DNA of 64,000 nucleotides from Acidobacteriota bacterium (lineage in GTDB: Bacteria > Acidobacteriota > Terriglobia > Terriglobales > Acidobacteriaceae): NCBI GenBank assembly GCA_023410055.1, contig JAEYQK010000060.1, positions 1-64,000 on the forward strand, read 5' to 3'. Both the position numbers and the translations under genes were made by a program. This document shows, piece by piece, positions 55,724-64,000 of the stretch (position 1 is the first letter of the stretch; each line of letters opens with the position of its first letter). The notes under the pieces were generated by a model. That model searched no databases, was not told the DNA's origin, and was given only the letters and a program-made list of their open reading frames with translations.

Positions 55724-56417
55724 GCACATTGAACGTCATTTCACTGGAAGCGAACTTGTTCGCGACATCGTTATCGGCATGTCTGACGGCCTTACGGTTC
55801 CCTTCGCCCTCGCCGCCGGTCTCTCCGGTGCCGCCCAGGCCGGTCTGATCCAGACCCGCGCGATCGTGATCGCTGGTCTTGCTGAAATCGCCGCCGGCAG
55901 CATTGCCATGGGACTCGGCGGTTACCTCGCAGCCCGCAGTGACGCCGAACATTACGAAAGCGAACTCGGACGTGAAAAGCGCGAAGTCATCGACATCCCT
56001 GAAGAAGAAGCGAAGGAAGTCGCTGAGGTATTCCAGTCCTACGGCCTGAGTGAAGAAGAAGCCCAACCGGTCGTAACCGCACTCCGTCAACGTCCCAAGG
56101 ACTGGGTCGACTTCATGATGCGTTTCGAACTCGGCCTTGAGCGCCCTGACCCTAAGCGCGCAGTCCACAGTGCAGGAACAATAGCCGGTTCCTATGTCGC
56201 CGGCGGGCTGATTCCGCTATCTCCCTACATGATTCTCCACTCGGCTGGAACTGGGCTGGTCGCGTCCGTCGTCGTAACGCTGATCGCGCTCGGTATATTT
56301 GGCTACGTGAAAGGCCGTTTCACTGGCACGCGCCCGCTCCGCAGCGGCGTTCAGACAGTCGTAATCGGAGGGCTGGCCGCAACCGCCGCCTTCATCCTGG
56401 CACGACTAATTTCCTGA
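55710..56417 (+). CDS. VIT1/CCC1 family iron/manganese transporter
   Basis: 235 residues. FTGSELVRDIVIGMSDGLTVPFALAAGLSGA is the first family block (about residues 11-41), followed by a cytoplasmic EEEAKEVAEVFQS metal-binding helical region (about 85-150) and membrane segments near the end. Members sequester or export Fe2+ or Mn2+. The ATG at 55710 overlaps the NUDIX gene, suggesting coupled translation. Confidence 0.9.
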   Translation: MPTTEHIERHFTGSELVRDIVIGMSDGLTVPFALAAGLSGAAQAGLIQTRAIVIAGLAEIAAGSIAMGLGGYLAARSDAEHYESELGREKREVIDIPEEEAKEVAEVFQSYGLSEEEAQPVVTALRQRPKDWVDFMMRFELGLERPDPKRAVHSAGTIAGSYVAGGLIPLSPYMILHSAGTGLVASVVVTLIALGIFGYVKGRFTGTRPLRSGVQTVVIGGLAATAAFILARLIS

Positions 56418-56439
56418 TTTGGGAATTTGAAGATTATAG

Positions 56440-56468
56440 TTGACGTAAGTAGAGGCAACTCGTACTAT
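56440..56468 (+). promoter_or_regulatory. Sigma-70-type promoter upstream of the DUF2911 gene
   Basis: TTGACG (56440-56445) and TACTAT (56463-56468) are separated by exactly 17 bases, close to the vegetative consensus. It would give a leader of about 150 bases before ATG 56626. Confidence 0.6.
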
Positions 56469-56625
56469 CAGTTCAACTTAATAAAGGCGCACGTCGTTGC
56501 CATCCTCACCCCACATCTAATACGGCGTGCGCTATTGTTTTTCTGTAGTCAATTCCCTTCCATTTTTGATAGCAGCGCATTTCATTTATCCTGAATACGT
56601 CTACAACTGTACGGAGGCGAATCAC

Positions 56626-57186
56626 ATGCGTTTTTCCAAGTCCACGCTGTTCGTTGTCCTCTTCGTGCTAAGCGCTGCAATAATTGTTGCCGCGCAAACC
56701 GCTCCCGCAACTCAACCTGCTCCACGGCCACGGCCGAGCCCGCCCGGAACCGCAACCTGTTCCCTCGCTGATGGAAAGACAATCACCGTCAACTACAGCC
56801 GCCCATCCATGCGTAATCGCAAGATCATGGGCGAGCTCGTTCCATTCGATAAGGTCTGGCGCACCGGCGCTAACGAGGCCACATCCTTCGAGACTCCAGT
56901 TCCTCTGAAAATCGGAAGCACCCAGATTCCCGCCGGAAAGTACACGCTCTATACCCTTCCTTCGCAAACCGGTTGGACGCTGATTATCAACAAGCAAACC
57001 GGGCAGTGGGGTACAGACTACACTGAAGCCCAGGATCTCGCTCGCGTCAAAATGGAGGTCAAGCAACTGTCCGCGCCCGTGGAACAGTTCACCATCTCGT
57101 TCGACAAGACCGGCGGCTCGTCATGTCAGATGAAGCTCGAATGGGAGAATACGTCGGCATCTGTCGTCTTCGACGAAGCAAAGTGA
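56626..57186 (+). CDS. Secreted DUF2911 domain protein
   Basis: 186 residues. Signal peptide (RFSKSTLFVVLFVLSAAIIVAA), a Pro-rich linker (APATQPAPRPRPSPPG) and a DUF2911 domain with ADGKTITVNYSRPSMRNRKI, FDKVWRTGANEATSFET and AGKYTLYTLPSQTGWTLI. The Cys pair may form a disulfide. Function unknown. ACGGAGGCG precedes the ATG. Confidence 0.88.
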   Translation: MRFSKSTLFVVLFVLSAAIIVAAQTAPATQPAPRPRPSPPGTATCSLADGKTITVNYSRPSMRNRKIMGELVPFDKVWRTGANEATSFETPVPLKIGSTQIPAGKYTLYTLPSQTGWTLIINKQTGQWGTDYTEAQDLARVKMEVKQLSAPVEQFTISFDKTGGSSCQMKLEWENTSASVVFDEAK

Positions 57187-57274
57187 AATAGCGCGTGAAA
57201 TTAGGACACGCCCACCTGGGGACTTCTCGACAGGCTCGGGTGCGAGTATCGTCTTACGATAAGCGAGGTGCTTG

Positions 57275-57985
57275 ATGAAGAAACTACTGGTCTTGGCTGT
57301 TATTTCGGTCTTTGTGCTTCCGGTGACTCTTCTCGCGCAAGAGAAAGAAGAGGAGCGTCTCAAGAACGCGGGCGAAGTAATGTCCGAGATCCTGAACATC
57401 CCTGACAACATTCCGCAGGAACTCCTGGACAAGGCAGAGTGCGTGATTGTTCTGCCCTCGGTGAAGAAGCTTGCCATCGGTTTTGGCGGCAGCTATGGAC
57501 GCGGTGCGATGGTCTGCCGTTCCGGCCAGACTTTCACTGGCCCCTGGGGACCGCCCGCAATGTATGCGCTTGAAGGCGGCAGCTTCGGCCTTCAACTCGG
57601 AGGTCAGGCGACCGACTTTGTTCTGCTTGTCATGAACCCAGGGGGTGCACGCTCGCTTCTGAAGTCGAAGGTGAAACTGGGCGCGGGCGCCTCTGCTGCG
57701 GCTGGTCCGAAGGGCCGGGACGCTTCGGCTGCGACTGACGTCGTCATGAAGGCGGAGGTGCTTTCTTACTCGCGATCCAAGGGACTCTTCGCTGGTGTCT
57801 CGCTTGAAGGTTCTACCCTTCGTTCTGACGGCGGCGCCAACAAGAACCTGTACGGGAAGGACCTCACCGCCACGGACATCATCCGAAAACGGGCTGTGTC
57901 AACTCCAGCAGCCGGACAGGAACTCGTTTCGCTGCTCAATAAGAAGACTCCACGCAACAGGAGCGACGCTAGCTCTCTGAAGTAG
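57275..57985 (+). CDS. Secreted SYLF domain protein, paralogue of 29240-29983
   Basis: 236 residues. Signal peptide (KKLLVLAVISVFVLPVTLLAQ), then SYLF motifs VMSEILNIPDNIPQELLDKA, CVIVLPSVKKLAIGFGGSYG, GGSFGLQLGGQATDFVLL and LSYSRSKGLFAGVSLEG. It aligns along its length with the earlier SYLF protein. GAGG precedes ATG 57275. Confidence 0.9.
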   Translation: MKKLLVLAVISVFVLPVTLLAQEKEEERLKNAGEVMSEILNIPDNIPQELLDKAECVIVLPSVKKLAIGFGGSYGRGAMVCRSGQTFTGPWGPPAMYALEGGSFGLQLGGQATDFVLLVMNPGGARSLLKSKVKLGAGASAAAGPKGRDASAATDVVMKAEVLSYSRSKGLFAGVSLEGSTLRSDGGANKNLYGKDLTATDIIRKRAVSTPAAGQELVSLLNKKTPRNRSDASSLK

Positions 57986-58003
57986 CGCCTGGAAGCCTGA
58001 AGT

Positions 58004-58038
58004 GATCAAGGGTGCCGGATTATCCGACACCCTTGATC
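58004..58038. terminator. Bidirectional terminator between SYLF gene and gcv operon
   Basis: GATCAAGGGTG-C-CGGA pairs with TCCG-A-CACCCTTGATC around a three-base loop, with a single internal mismatch. Two convergent genes, the second SYLF gene and gcvPB, end on either side of it. Confidence 0.82.
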
Positions 58039-58048
58039 TTTCTCAGCT

Positions 58049-59572
58049 CTACTCTGCCGCGGACTTCGCTTTCTCAGGCTTCCACCGCAGCACTGGCTTT
58101 CGTGCGGCGGCGGTTTCGTCCAGACGCCCGATGCGCGTATTGTACGGCGCGTTCAGCAACAACTCAGGCGTCCTCTCGGCTTCTTCGGCGATCTGCTTCA
58201 TCGCATGGATGAACAGATCGAGTTCCTCTTTCGACTCGCTCTCGGTCGGCTCGATCATCAGCGCGCCATGAACGATCAGCGGGAACGACACCGTGTACGG
58301 GTGGAAGCCGTAGTCGATCAGCCGCTTGCCTATATCTCCCGTCTTGATGCCCTTGGCGTTCTGCAGCTTATCGCTGAAAACGACCTCGTGCATGCTGGGC
58401 GTCTTGTACGGCAAATCGTACACACCTTCGAGCTTCTTACGGATGTAGTTGGCCCCCAGCACCGCATCTCCGGTCGTCTGACGCAAACCGTCAGGACCGT
58501 TGGCAAAGATGTAGGCCAGCGCGCGAATCAACATGCCAAAGTTCCCGAAGAATGCCCGAACGCGGCCGACCGAGTCGGGTCGATCGTAGTCGAAGCCGAG
58601 CGTACCGTCGGGATTCGTCTTCAATGTCGGAACCGGAAGATACGGTTCCAAAATATTCTTGCAGACCACCGGTCCAGAACCGGGTCCGCCGCCGCCGTGC
58701 GGCGTCGAGAACGTTTTATGCAGGTTCAGGTGCATGACGTCCACGCCGTTATCGCCCGGGCGAACCTTACCGACTAGCGCGTTCATGTTGGCGCCGTCCA
58801 TGTAAAGCAACGCGCCCTTGGCGTGCAGAATTTCGGCGATCTTACGGATGTCTTTCTCGAACACACCCAGCGTATTCGGATTCGTGAGCATCAGCGCGGC
58901 AACATCTTCGTTGACCTGCGCCGTGAGTGCCGCAAGATCGACTTCTCCGTCCGGCCCCGACTTCAGGTTCTCGACCGAATAGCCGGCGATCGCCGCCGTC
59001 GCCGGGTTGGTACCGTGCGCAGAATCGGGAATCAAAATCTTCTTGCGCGGATTGCCCTGCTTCTCGTGATGCTTGCGCACCAGCATGATGCCGGTCAGTT
59101 CGCCATGGGCGCCTGCTGCGGGCTGCAACGTGATCGCGTCCATGCCGCAGATCTCAATCAGCACGTCGCTGAGCGTCTTCATGATGCGCAGGCAGCCCTG
59201 CGAAATCGCCTCGGGCTGATGCGGGTGCGCTTCGGCCAGCTCGTGAATACGCGAAACAACTTCGTTCACGCGTGGGTTGTACTTCATCGTGCACGAGCCA
59301 AGCGGATACATGCCGTGATCGACGGCGTAGTTCCAGGTCGAAAGCCGCGTGAAATGGCGGACGATCTCCATCTCGCTGACCTCGGGCATATTGCCCAGAT
59401 CTTCTCGGGCAACCTCGCCAAGCAACTTCGCCGGATCAACTTCCGGAACATCAAGTGGCGCCAACTGGTAAGCCTTCTTGCCCGGCGACGACTTCTCAAA
59501 AATGAGCGCCTCGTTCTGATTGATATGTGTCGTGGACTTGCACCATTCGAAACGATCTTCGCGGCCGGCCAT
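58049..59572 (-). CDS. gcvPB: Glycine dehydrogenase (decarboxylating) subunit 2
   Basis: 507 residues. The PLP-lysine motif is in NLHKTFSTPHGGGGPG; YPLGSCTMKYNPR and PAAGAHGELTGIM are family blocks. It is the C-terminal half of a split P-protein. Its ATG (59572) overlaps the gcvPA stop by one base (TAATG), with GGAGGTGA upstream, so the two halves are cotranslated. Completes the glycine cleavage system. Confidence 0.97.
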   Translation of the reverse strand: MAGREDRFEWCKSTTHINQNEALIFEKSSPGKKAYQLAPLDVPEVDPAKLLGEVAREDLGNMPEVSEMEIVRHFTRLSTWNYAVDHGMYPLGSCTMKYNPRVNEVVSRIHELAEAHPHQPEAISQGCLRIMKTLSDVLIEICGMDAITLQPAAGAHGELTGIMLVRKHHEKQGNPRKKILIPDSAHGTNPATAAIAGYSVENLKSGPDGEVDLAALTAQVNEDVAALMLTNPNTLGVFEKDIRKIAEILHAKGALLYMDGANMNALVGKVRPGDNGVDVMHLNLHKTFSTPHGGGGPGSGPVVCKNILEPYLPVPTLKTNPDGTLGFDYDRPDSVGRVRAFFGNFGMLIRALAYIFANGPDGLRQTTGDAVLGANYIRKKLEGVYDLPYKTPSMHEVVFSDKLQNAKGIKTGDIGKRLIDYGFHPYTVSFPLIVHGALMIEPTESESKEELDLFIHAMKQIAEEAERTPELLLNAPYNTRIGRLDETAAARKPVLRWKPEKAKSAAE

Positions 59573-60897
59573 TACTTCACCTCCTGCGCAGCGATGTCGA
59601 TCGCTTCTTTGCTCACCATCTCGGTGCAGCACCACAGCGACACATTGCCCAACTCGGGATAGAACTTCTTGATCACAGGGAAGCCACCGATGACGTGCTT
59701 CGCGAGCAGTCGCTCGTTGATCCTGTACGGACCATCTTTGGTCTCAACGACGAATTCGTTGAACCGCGGCGCGCCGCTGAACAGCACCTTCGCCTTTTTG
59801 CCGAACTGCTCGACCGCATACTGCGTCTTCGCCAAGTTCTGGATCGCCAGCTCCTTCAGACCTTCGCGCCCATACACTGTCATGAAGATCGTCGCCATCA
59901 GCGCTATCAGCCCCTGATTGGTGCAGATGTTCGATGTAGCCTTCTCACGACGGATGTGCTGCTCGCGCGTTGAGAGCGTCAGCACGAATCCACGGTGTCC
60001 GAACTTGTCCGTCGTCTGGCCGACCAGCCTTCCCGGCATCTGGCGGACGAACTTTTCTTTAGTCGCAATGACGCCCGCATACGGTCCACCAAAGCTGAGC
60101 GGCACACCGAACGACTGCGCTTCCATGGCGACGATGTCGGCTTCCGCCGGAGGCCGCACGATGCCGAGCGAAATCGCTTCCGCAATAGCGACAACCAGCA
60201 ACGCGCCTTTCTTGTGCGCGATGTCGGCGATGGTCGCAACGTCTTCAATAGTCCCGAAGAAGTTGGGCGACTGAATGAGCACACAAGCCGTATCATTCGT
60301 GATCGCCGCGTCGACCGCTTTCGCGTCCACACGCCCGTTGTCGCCAAAACCGACCACGGTGATCGGCATGTTCTGGTTCTGCGCGTAGGTCGCCAGCACT
60401 TCACGGTATTCCGGATGCACGCTCTTGGCAATCACGACGCCGTTGCGCCCAGTGACGCGGGCAGCCATGAGCGCGGCCTCGGTCGTCGCCGTCGAACCGT
60501 CGTACATCGAAGCGTTAGCGACCTCCATGCCGGTCAGCTCGCAGATCATCGTCTGGAATTCGAAGATCGCCTGAAGCGTTCCCTGCGCGATTTCCGGTTG
60601 ATAAGGCGTGTAGGCGGTGAAGAATTCACCGCGCGAAATCATCGAGTCGATGACCACCGGACGGTAATGCCGGTAAGCGCCCGCCCCGACGAACATCTGG
60701 TAGTGGTCGCCGTTCTCTTTAGCGCGCTCGCGAAACCAGTCGATAATCTCTGACTCCCCCATCGCGCGCGGAATCTTCAGGTCACCCTTAAGCCGCGCTT
60801 CCGGCGGAACAGACGCAAACAAATCGTCAACCGAGCGAACGCCAATCTCCTTCAGCATCTGCTCGCGATCTAAATCAGACTTAGGAAGGTATCTCAT
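59572..60897 (-). CDS. gcvPA: Glycine dehydrogenase (decarboxylating) subunit 1
   Basis: 441 residues. RYLPKSDLDREQMLKEIGV is the usual start, with FVGAGAYRHYRP, YTPYQPEIAQGTLQ, ANASMYDGSTA and TSNICTNQGLIAL as blocks. N-terminal half of the split P-protein; together with gcvPB it decarboxylates glycine and loads the methylamine onto GcvH. An ATG at 60912 is also possible. Confidence 0.97.
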   Translation of the reverse strand: MRYLPKSDLDREQMLKEIGVRSVDDLFASVPPEARLKGDLKIPRAMGESEIIDWFRERAKENGDHYQMFVGAGAYRHYRPVVIDSMISRGEFFTAYTPYQPEIAQGTLQAIFEFQTMICELTGMEVANASMYDGSTATTEAALMAARVTGRNGVVIAKSVHPEYREVLATYAQNQNMPITVVGFGDNGRVDAKAVDAAITNDTACVLIQSPNFFGTIEDVATIADIAHKKGALLVVAIAEAISLGIVRPPAEADIVAMEAQSFGVPLSFGGPYAGVIATKEKFVRQMPGRLVGQTTDKFGHRGFVLTLSTREQHIRREKATSNICTNQGLIALMATIFMTVYGREGLKELAIQNLAKTQYAVEQFGKKAKVLFSGAPRFNEFVVETKDGPYRINERLLAKHVIGGFPVIKKFYPELGNVSLWCCTEMVSKEAIDIAAQEVK

Positions 60898-60914
60898 TGA
60901 AGATCGTGTCATCT

Positions 60915-61013
60915 GGCCATCGGGTCATCGCGCCATTGGAAACCCGCGCGCAAACCATTTTGAACTCAAAGATAAAGCGACCGAACCTATGGTCATCCGA
61001 TGACCCGATGGCC
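60915..61013. repeat. 16-bp inverted repeat and short-unit repeats between gcvH and gcvPA
   Basis: GGCCATCGGGTCATCG (60915-60930) is the exact inverse of CGATGACCCGATGGCC (60998-61013). Around the second arm the sequence is made of CCCGAT-type units (to 61025). The first arm lies upstream of the gcvPA start, so a transcript would fold into a hairpin with a 67-base loop. Confidence 0.8.
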
Positions 61014-61027
61014 CGATCACCCGATTT

Positions 61028-61411
61028 CTACTGCCTCTCGTTGCAGTACTTCTCGTAATCTTCCGCCGAAAGCAACCCGTCCACTTCGCCAGCGTTCTTC
61101 AGCGTGACCTTCACCATCCAGGCGCCGTTAGCGTCGGAGTTGACCTTTTCGGGAGCGGTCGTGAGTTCGCCGTTTACCTCGGTAACCGTTCCGGTCACCG
61201 GAGAGAACAGATCGGAAACAGCCTTCACGGATTCAACCGTGCCGAAGCTTTTGCCCGCTTCAATTTCTGCGCCGACCTTGGGCAGGTCGACGAAAACGAT
61301 GTCGCCCAGCGCGTTCTGCGCGTAGTCGGTGATACCGATCGTGCCGACGTTACCGTCGATCTTGATCCATTCATCTTCTTTCGTATATTTGCGGTCGTTC
61401 GGAAATGCCAT
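61028..61411 (-). CDS. gcvH: Glycine cleavage system H protein
   Basis: 127 residues. The lipoyl-lysine lies in GTVESVKAVSDLFSP, in the usual lipoyl-domain hairpin. It carries the aminomethyl intermediate among P, T and L proteins. It sits between gcvT and gcvPA. Confidence 0.97.
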   Translation of the reverse strand: MAFPNDRKYTKEDEWIKIDGNVGTIGITDYAQNALGDIVFVDLPKVGAEIEAGKSFGTVESVKAVSDLFSPVTGTVTEVNGELTTAPEKVNSDANGAWMVKVTLKNAGEVDGLLSAEDYEKYCNERQ

Positions 61412-61509
61412 GCTTTCTCTCCGTTTCGATATCTTTCAACCCAAGGGACAGCGTCGACTTTTGCTCAGTGGTCCGCCTAACCCCTAATCCCCAGTACCTA
61501 ATCCCTCAC

Positions 61510-62646
61510 TTACTTCTTTGGCCGCCTGTAAAACGGTGACGGAACAACTTTGGCCTTCACCGCCTGACTACGAATCTGGACTTTAACTTCTGTCCCCACC
61601 GCCGCCAGCTCCGGCGGCAGATACGCGATTGCGATGTTCTTCTTCAAGAACGGTGCATACGATCCGCTGGTCACATACCCGATCTCGGCACCTGTATCGT
61701 CCATAATCTTGTAACCGTCCCTGGCGATGCCCCGCTCAATCATCTCGAGGCAAACCAAAGTTCGCTTGATCCCATGCTCTTTCGCATCCGCCAGCGCAGC
61801 GTGCCCAATAAATTCGTCCTTTTCCATCTTGCAGAAGCGATCCAACCCCGCTTCCCAGATGTTGATGGAATCGCTGATCTCGTGTCCATAAAGCGGCAGC
61901 TTGCCTTCCAGCCTGAGCGTGTTTCGCGCCCCCAGCCCGCAAGCTAAGATGCCGAATCCCTTGCCCGCTTCAAGCACTTTGTTCCAAACCATTGCGCTGG
62001 TCTTCTCGTCCGCCGGAACATAGATCTCAAATCCATCCTCAGCCGTATAACCCGTACGCGCGATCATCGTGTTCTTCAGTCCGCAAACGGTGCCGTGCGC
62101 AAGCCAGTAGAACTTCACCTCCGACAAGTCGACGTCAGTCAGCTTCTGCAATACGTTAACGCCTTTGGGCCCCTGTATGGCGATCTGCGTGTAGTCGTCG
62201 CTGAGGTTCTTTACCTCACAGTCGAAATTCCGCGTGTTGCTGTAAACCCAGTCAAAATCCTTCTCCCTGGTTCCGGCATTGATCACCAACAGATAATCAT
62301 CTTCCCCCAGCCTGTGCACGATTACGTCATCAACAAATGTCCCCTGCGGATACAGCATCGCCGAATACTGGCACTGCCCGATCTGCAGCTTCGAAGCGTC
62401 GTTCATGGTGATGTACTGCACCGCCGACAGAGCCTGCGGCCCCCGCAAGCTGATGTCACCCATGTGGCTGACGTCGAAAATGCCCACACCCGTCCGGACC
62501 GCCATGTGTTCATTGATCAGGCCACCGGGAGCCGGATACTCGACCGGCATGTCCCAACCATTAAAGTCCACCATCTTGGCGCCCATCTGCCGATGGACAG
62601 CATTCAGAGCAGTTTTGCGGACGGTCGCGGCGATGTCGTCTTGCAA
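61510..62646 (-). CDS. gcvT: Aminomethyltransferase (T protein)
   Basis: About 378 residues. NAVHRQMGAKMVDFNGWDMP, FDVSHMGDISLRGPQA and TGYTAEDGFEIYVPAD are typical T-protein blocks; folate-binding residues follow. It moves the methylene group to tetrahydrofolate. The TTG at 62646 is preceded by AGGGG eight bases upstream; an ATG at 62754 is an alternative. First gene of gcvT-H-PA-PB. I see no glycine riboswitch upstream. Confidence 0.92.
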   Translation of the reverse strand: MQDDIAATVRKTALNAVHRQMGAKMVDFNGWDMPVEYPAPGGLINEHMAVRTGVGIFDVSHMGDISLRGPQALSAVQYITMNDASKLQIGQCQYSAMLYPQGTFVDDVIVHRLGEDDYLLVINAGTREKDFDWVYSNTRNFDCEVKNLSDDYTQIAIQGPKGVNVLQKLTDVDLSEVKFYWLAHGTVCGLKNTMIARTGYTAEDGFEIYVPADEKTSAMVWNKVLEAGKGFGILACGLGARNTLRLEGKLPLYGHEISDSINIWEAGLDRFCKMEKDEFIGHAALADAKEHGIKRTLVCLEMIERGIARDGYKIMDDTGAEIGYVTSGSYAPFLKKNIAIAYLPPELAAVGTEVKVQIRSQAVKAKVVPSPFYRRPKK

Positions 62647-62802
62647 GGCAGTTTCCCCTGAGTGAATAACGAAACACTCTACGCTAACATTCTGATTCCC
62701 AAGGGTCAATTTGCGCTTTTTGGCGTACTCGATTACCTCTGGGACATCCTTCATGAAGCCAGCTCTTTTCAACTGGCTGCAAACTGCGTTACTCTGCCGC
62801 AC

Positions 62803-62976
62803 ATGGCTACCAGGTTCCGCTGTCTGCAATGCGAAAAAGAAGAAGAACGCTGCGATTGTGAAAAGTATTGTGGTTTCTGCGAGGGTTTTCAGGACGTCAG
62901 GCTTTGCTCCGACGGCATTTACTACTGTGGCCCCTGCCGTGAGGCCGCGAGCTACAAGGCTGAAGACGAAAAGTGA
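62803..62976 (+). CDS. Cys-rich 57-residue protein
   Basis: MATRFRCLQCEKEEERCDCE then CGFCEG and CSDGIYYCGPC: nine cysteines, three in C-x2-C pairs and one C-x-C, as in small zinc ribbons. No family name. Its stop overlaps the GTG of the acetyltransferase gene (GTGA), so they are coupled. The upstream frame to 62662 is likely non-coding, as it overlaps the gcvT start region. Confidence 0.68.
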   Translation: MATRFRCLQCEKEEERCDCEKYCGFCEGFQDVRLCSDGIYYCGPCREAASYKAEDEK

Positions 62977-63539
62977 GATCGACTAAGCTCCAGTTCCATC
63001 CGCTCACCCCCGACCGTTGGGACGACCTTGTCGCGCTCTTCGGCCCGCGCGGCGCTTGCGCCGGATGCTGGTGCATGTTTTGGCGCCAAACGAAGCCCGA
63101 CTTCGTACGTAACTCCGGCGAGCCCAATAAGCGCGCCTTAAAGAAGCTGGTCACCAAGGGCGCTCCCACCGGCATTCTTGCCTACTCTGATTCGCAGCCG
63201 ATTGGCTGGTGCGCCATTGCTCCCCGCCAAGACCTGATTAAGCTGGAGCAACATCGCACGCTGAAACGTCTCGACGACCAGCCCGTCTGGTCCGTCGTCT
63301 GTCTCTTCGTAGCGAAAAGCTTCCGCCAGCAGGGAGTCTCCGTCGCGCTGCTCAAAGCCGCCGCCGAATGGGCCCGCTCCCAAGGCGCACAAATTGTCGA
63401 AGGTTACCCGACAGAACCCGGCAAGAAACTGCCCGATCCCTTCGTCTACACCGGCCTCGCCTCCGCCTTCCGCAAAGCCGGGTTCGTAGAAGTCGCCCGA
63501 CCGGCAAGAACCAGACCGATATTCCGCAAGGATGTCTAG
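62973..63539 (+). CDS. GNAT family N-acetyltransferase
   Basis: 188 residues. GWCAIAPR and VVCLFVAKSFRQQGVSVALLKAAAEWA match GNAT motifs including the acetyl-CoA loop (RQQGV). An N-terminal Cys-x2-Cys-Trp (CAGCWCMFWRQ) is characteristic of one acidobacterial/actinobacterial subgroup. Substrate unknown. Coupled to the Cys-rich protein. Confidence 0.86.
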   Translation: MRSTKLQFHPLTPDRWDDLVALFGPRGACAGCWCMFWRQTKPDFVRNSGEPNKRALKKLVTKGAPTGILAYSDSQPIGWCAIAPRQDLIKLEQHRTLKRLDDQPVWSVVCLFVAKSFRQQGVSVALLKAAAEWARSQGAQIVEGYPTEPGKKLPDPFVYTGLASAFRKAGFVEVARPARTRPIFRKDV

Positions 63540-63708
63540 GGCCCTCTCCCGTTCCCTTTGCGTCCTCTGCGTATTTTGCGTTGAATTTTTCGTCTGAACT
63601 CACGCGCAATATATAATTGACCAGCACGCGATCCCGCCTCGGTTCCAACCTTCATCTTCAATGAAGTGACCGGCACAGAAGGTCTGCGTACGCCCTAAAG
63701 GACAAGCT

Positions 63709-64000
<292 letters not shown>

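Noticed and set aside
62647..62802. Glycine riboswitch upstream of gcvT
   Set aside because: The conserved segments of the glycine aptamer are not seen on either strand of this 156-base stretch.

Overview
The window reads as chromosomal DNA of a Gram-negative, GC-rich soil-type bacterium, most likely an acidobacterium of the Terriglobia/Koribacter type. Direct evidence for a diderm is lpxD, an LpxL-like acyltransferase, lnt and a lipobox lipoprotein. The acidobacterial assignment is an inference from the mix of large DUF3857/transglutaminase proteins, SYLF proteins, Ku, split glycine decarboxylase and a C-x3-Y type CcmE. I see no phage, integrase, transposase or CRISPR array, and codon use looks uniform.

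Layout. 1-5.3 kb (minus): a translationally coupled three-gene signalling operon of a 1304-residue GAF/PAS histidine kinase, a single-domain receiver and an NtrC-type sigma-54 activator that runs off the left edge. 5.3-13.8 kb (plus): a small TonB-C domain protein, then a compact chemosensory cluster mcp-cheW-cheR-cheA-cheB-cheY-cheX closed by a strong terminator, with no flagellar gene beside it. 13.8-24.8 kb: a beta-propeller lipoprotein, Ku, a DUF92 membrane protein, a YdcF/TsaC pair, a SpoU methyltransferase coupled to rarA, a CoA-binding protein, a repeat protein coupled to a CDF transporter, and prfB with its intact programmed frameshift. 24.8-29.2 kb (minus): envelope genes lnt, a MobB-like P-loop protein, lpxD and an LpxL-like acyltransferase.

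29.2-41.9 kb is the accessory-looking part: a SYLF protein, a LuxR-type regulator with a degenerate receiver, a secreted pilin-like protein facing a secreted Gly-aromatic repeat protein, two very large coupled DUF3857/transglutaminase proteins (the first with an apparent catalytic triad, the second lacking the cysteine), tRNA-Arg(CCG), and several small unknowns. 41.9-47.7 kb (minus): gtrA, a CDP-alcohol phosphatidyltransferase, a PilZ protein, a geranylgeranyl-reductase-like flavoprotein and the cytochrome c maturation operon ccmEABCD. 47.9-58 kb: thiC, a membrane-anchored unknown, an M28 peptidase, a CPBP protease, a patatin, a NUDIX/VIT pair, a DUF2911 protein and a second SYLF protein. 58-62.7 kb (minus): the glycine cleavage operon gcvT-gcvH-gcvPA-gcvPB. 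The right edge holds a Cys-rich mini-protein coupled to a GNAT acetyltransferase and the start of typA.

The points I would look at first are the coupled active/inactive transglutaminase pair (32.5-39.5 kb), the cysteine-type CcmE, the degenerate LuxR-type receiver, the prfB recoding site, and the palindromic repeat shared between the ccmA 3' end and the thiC downstream region.
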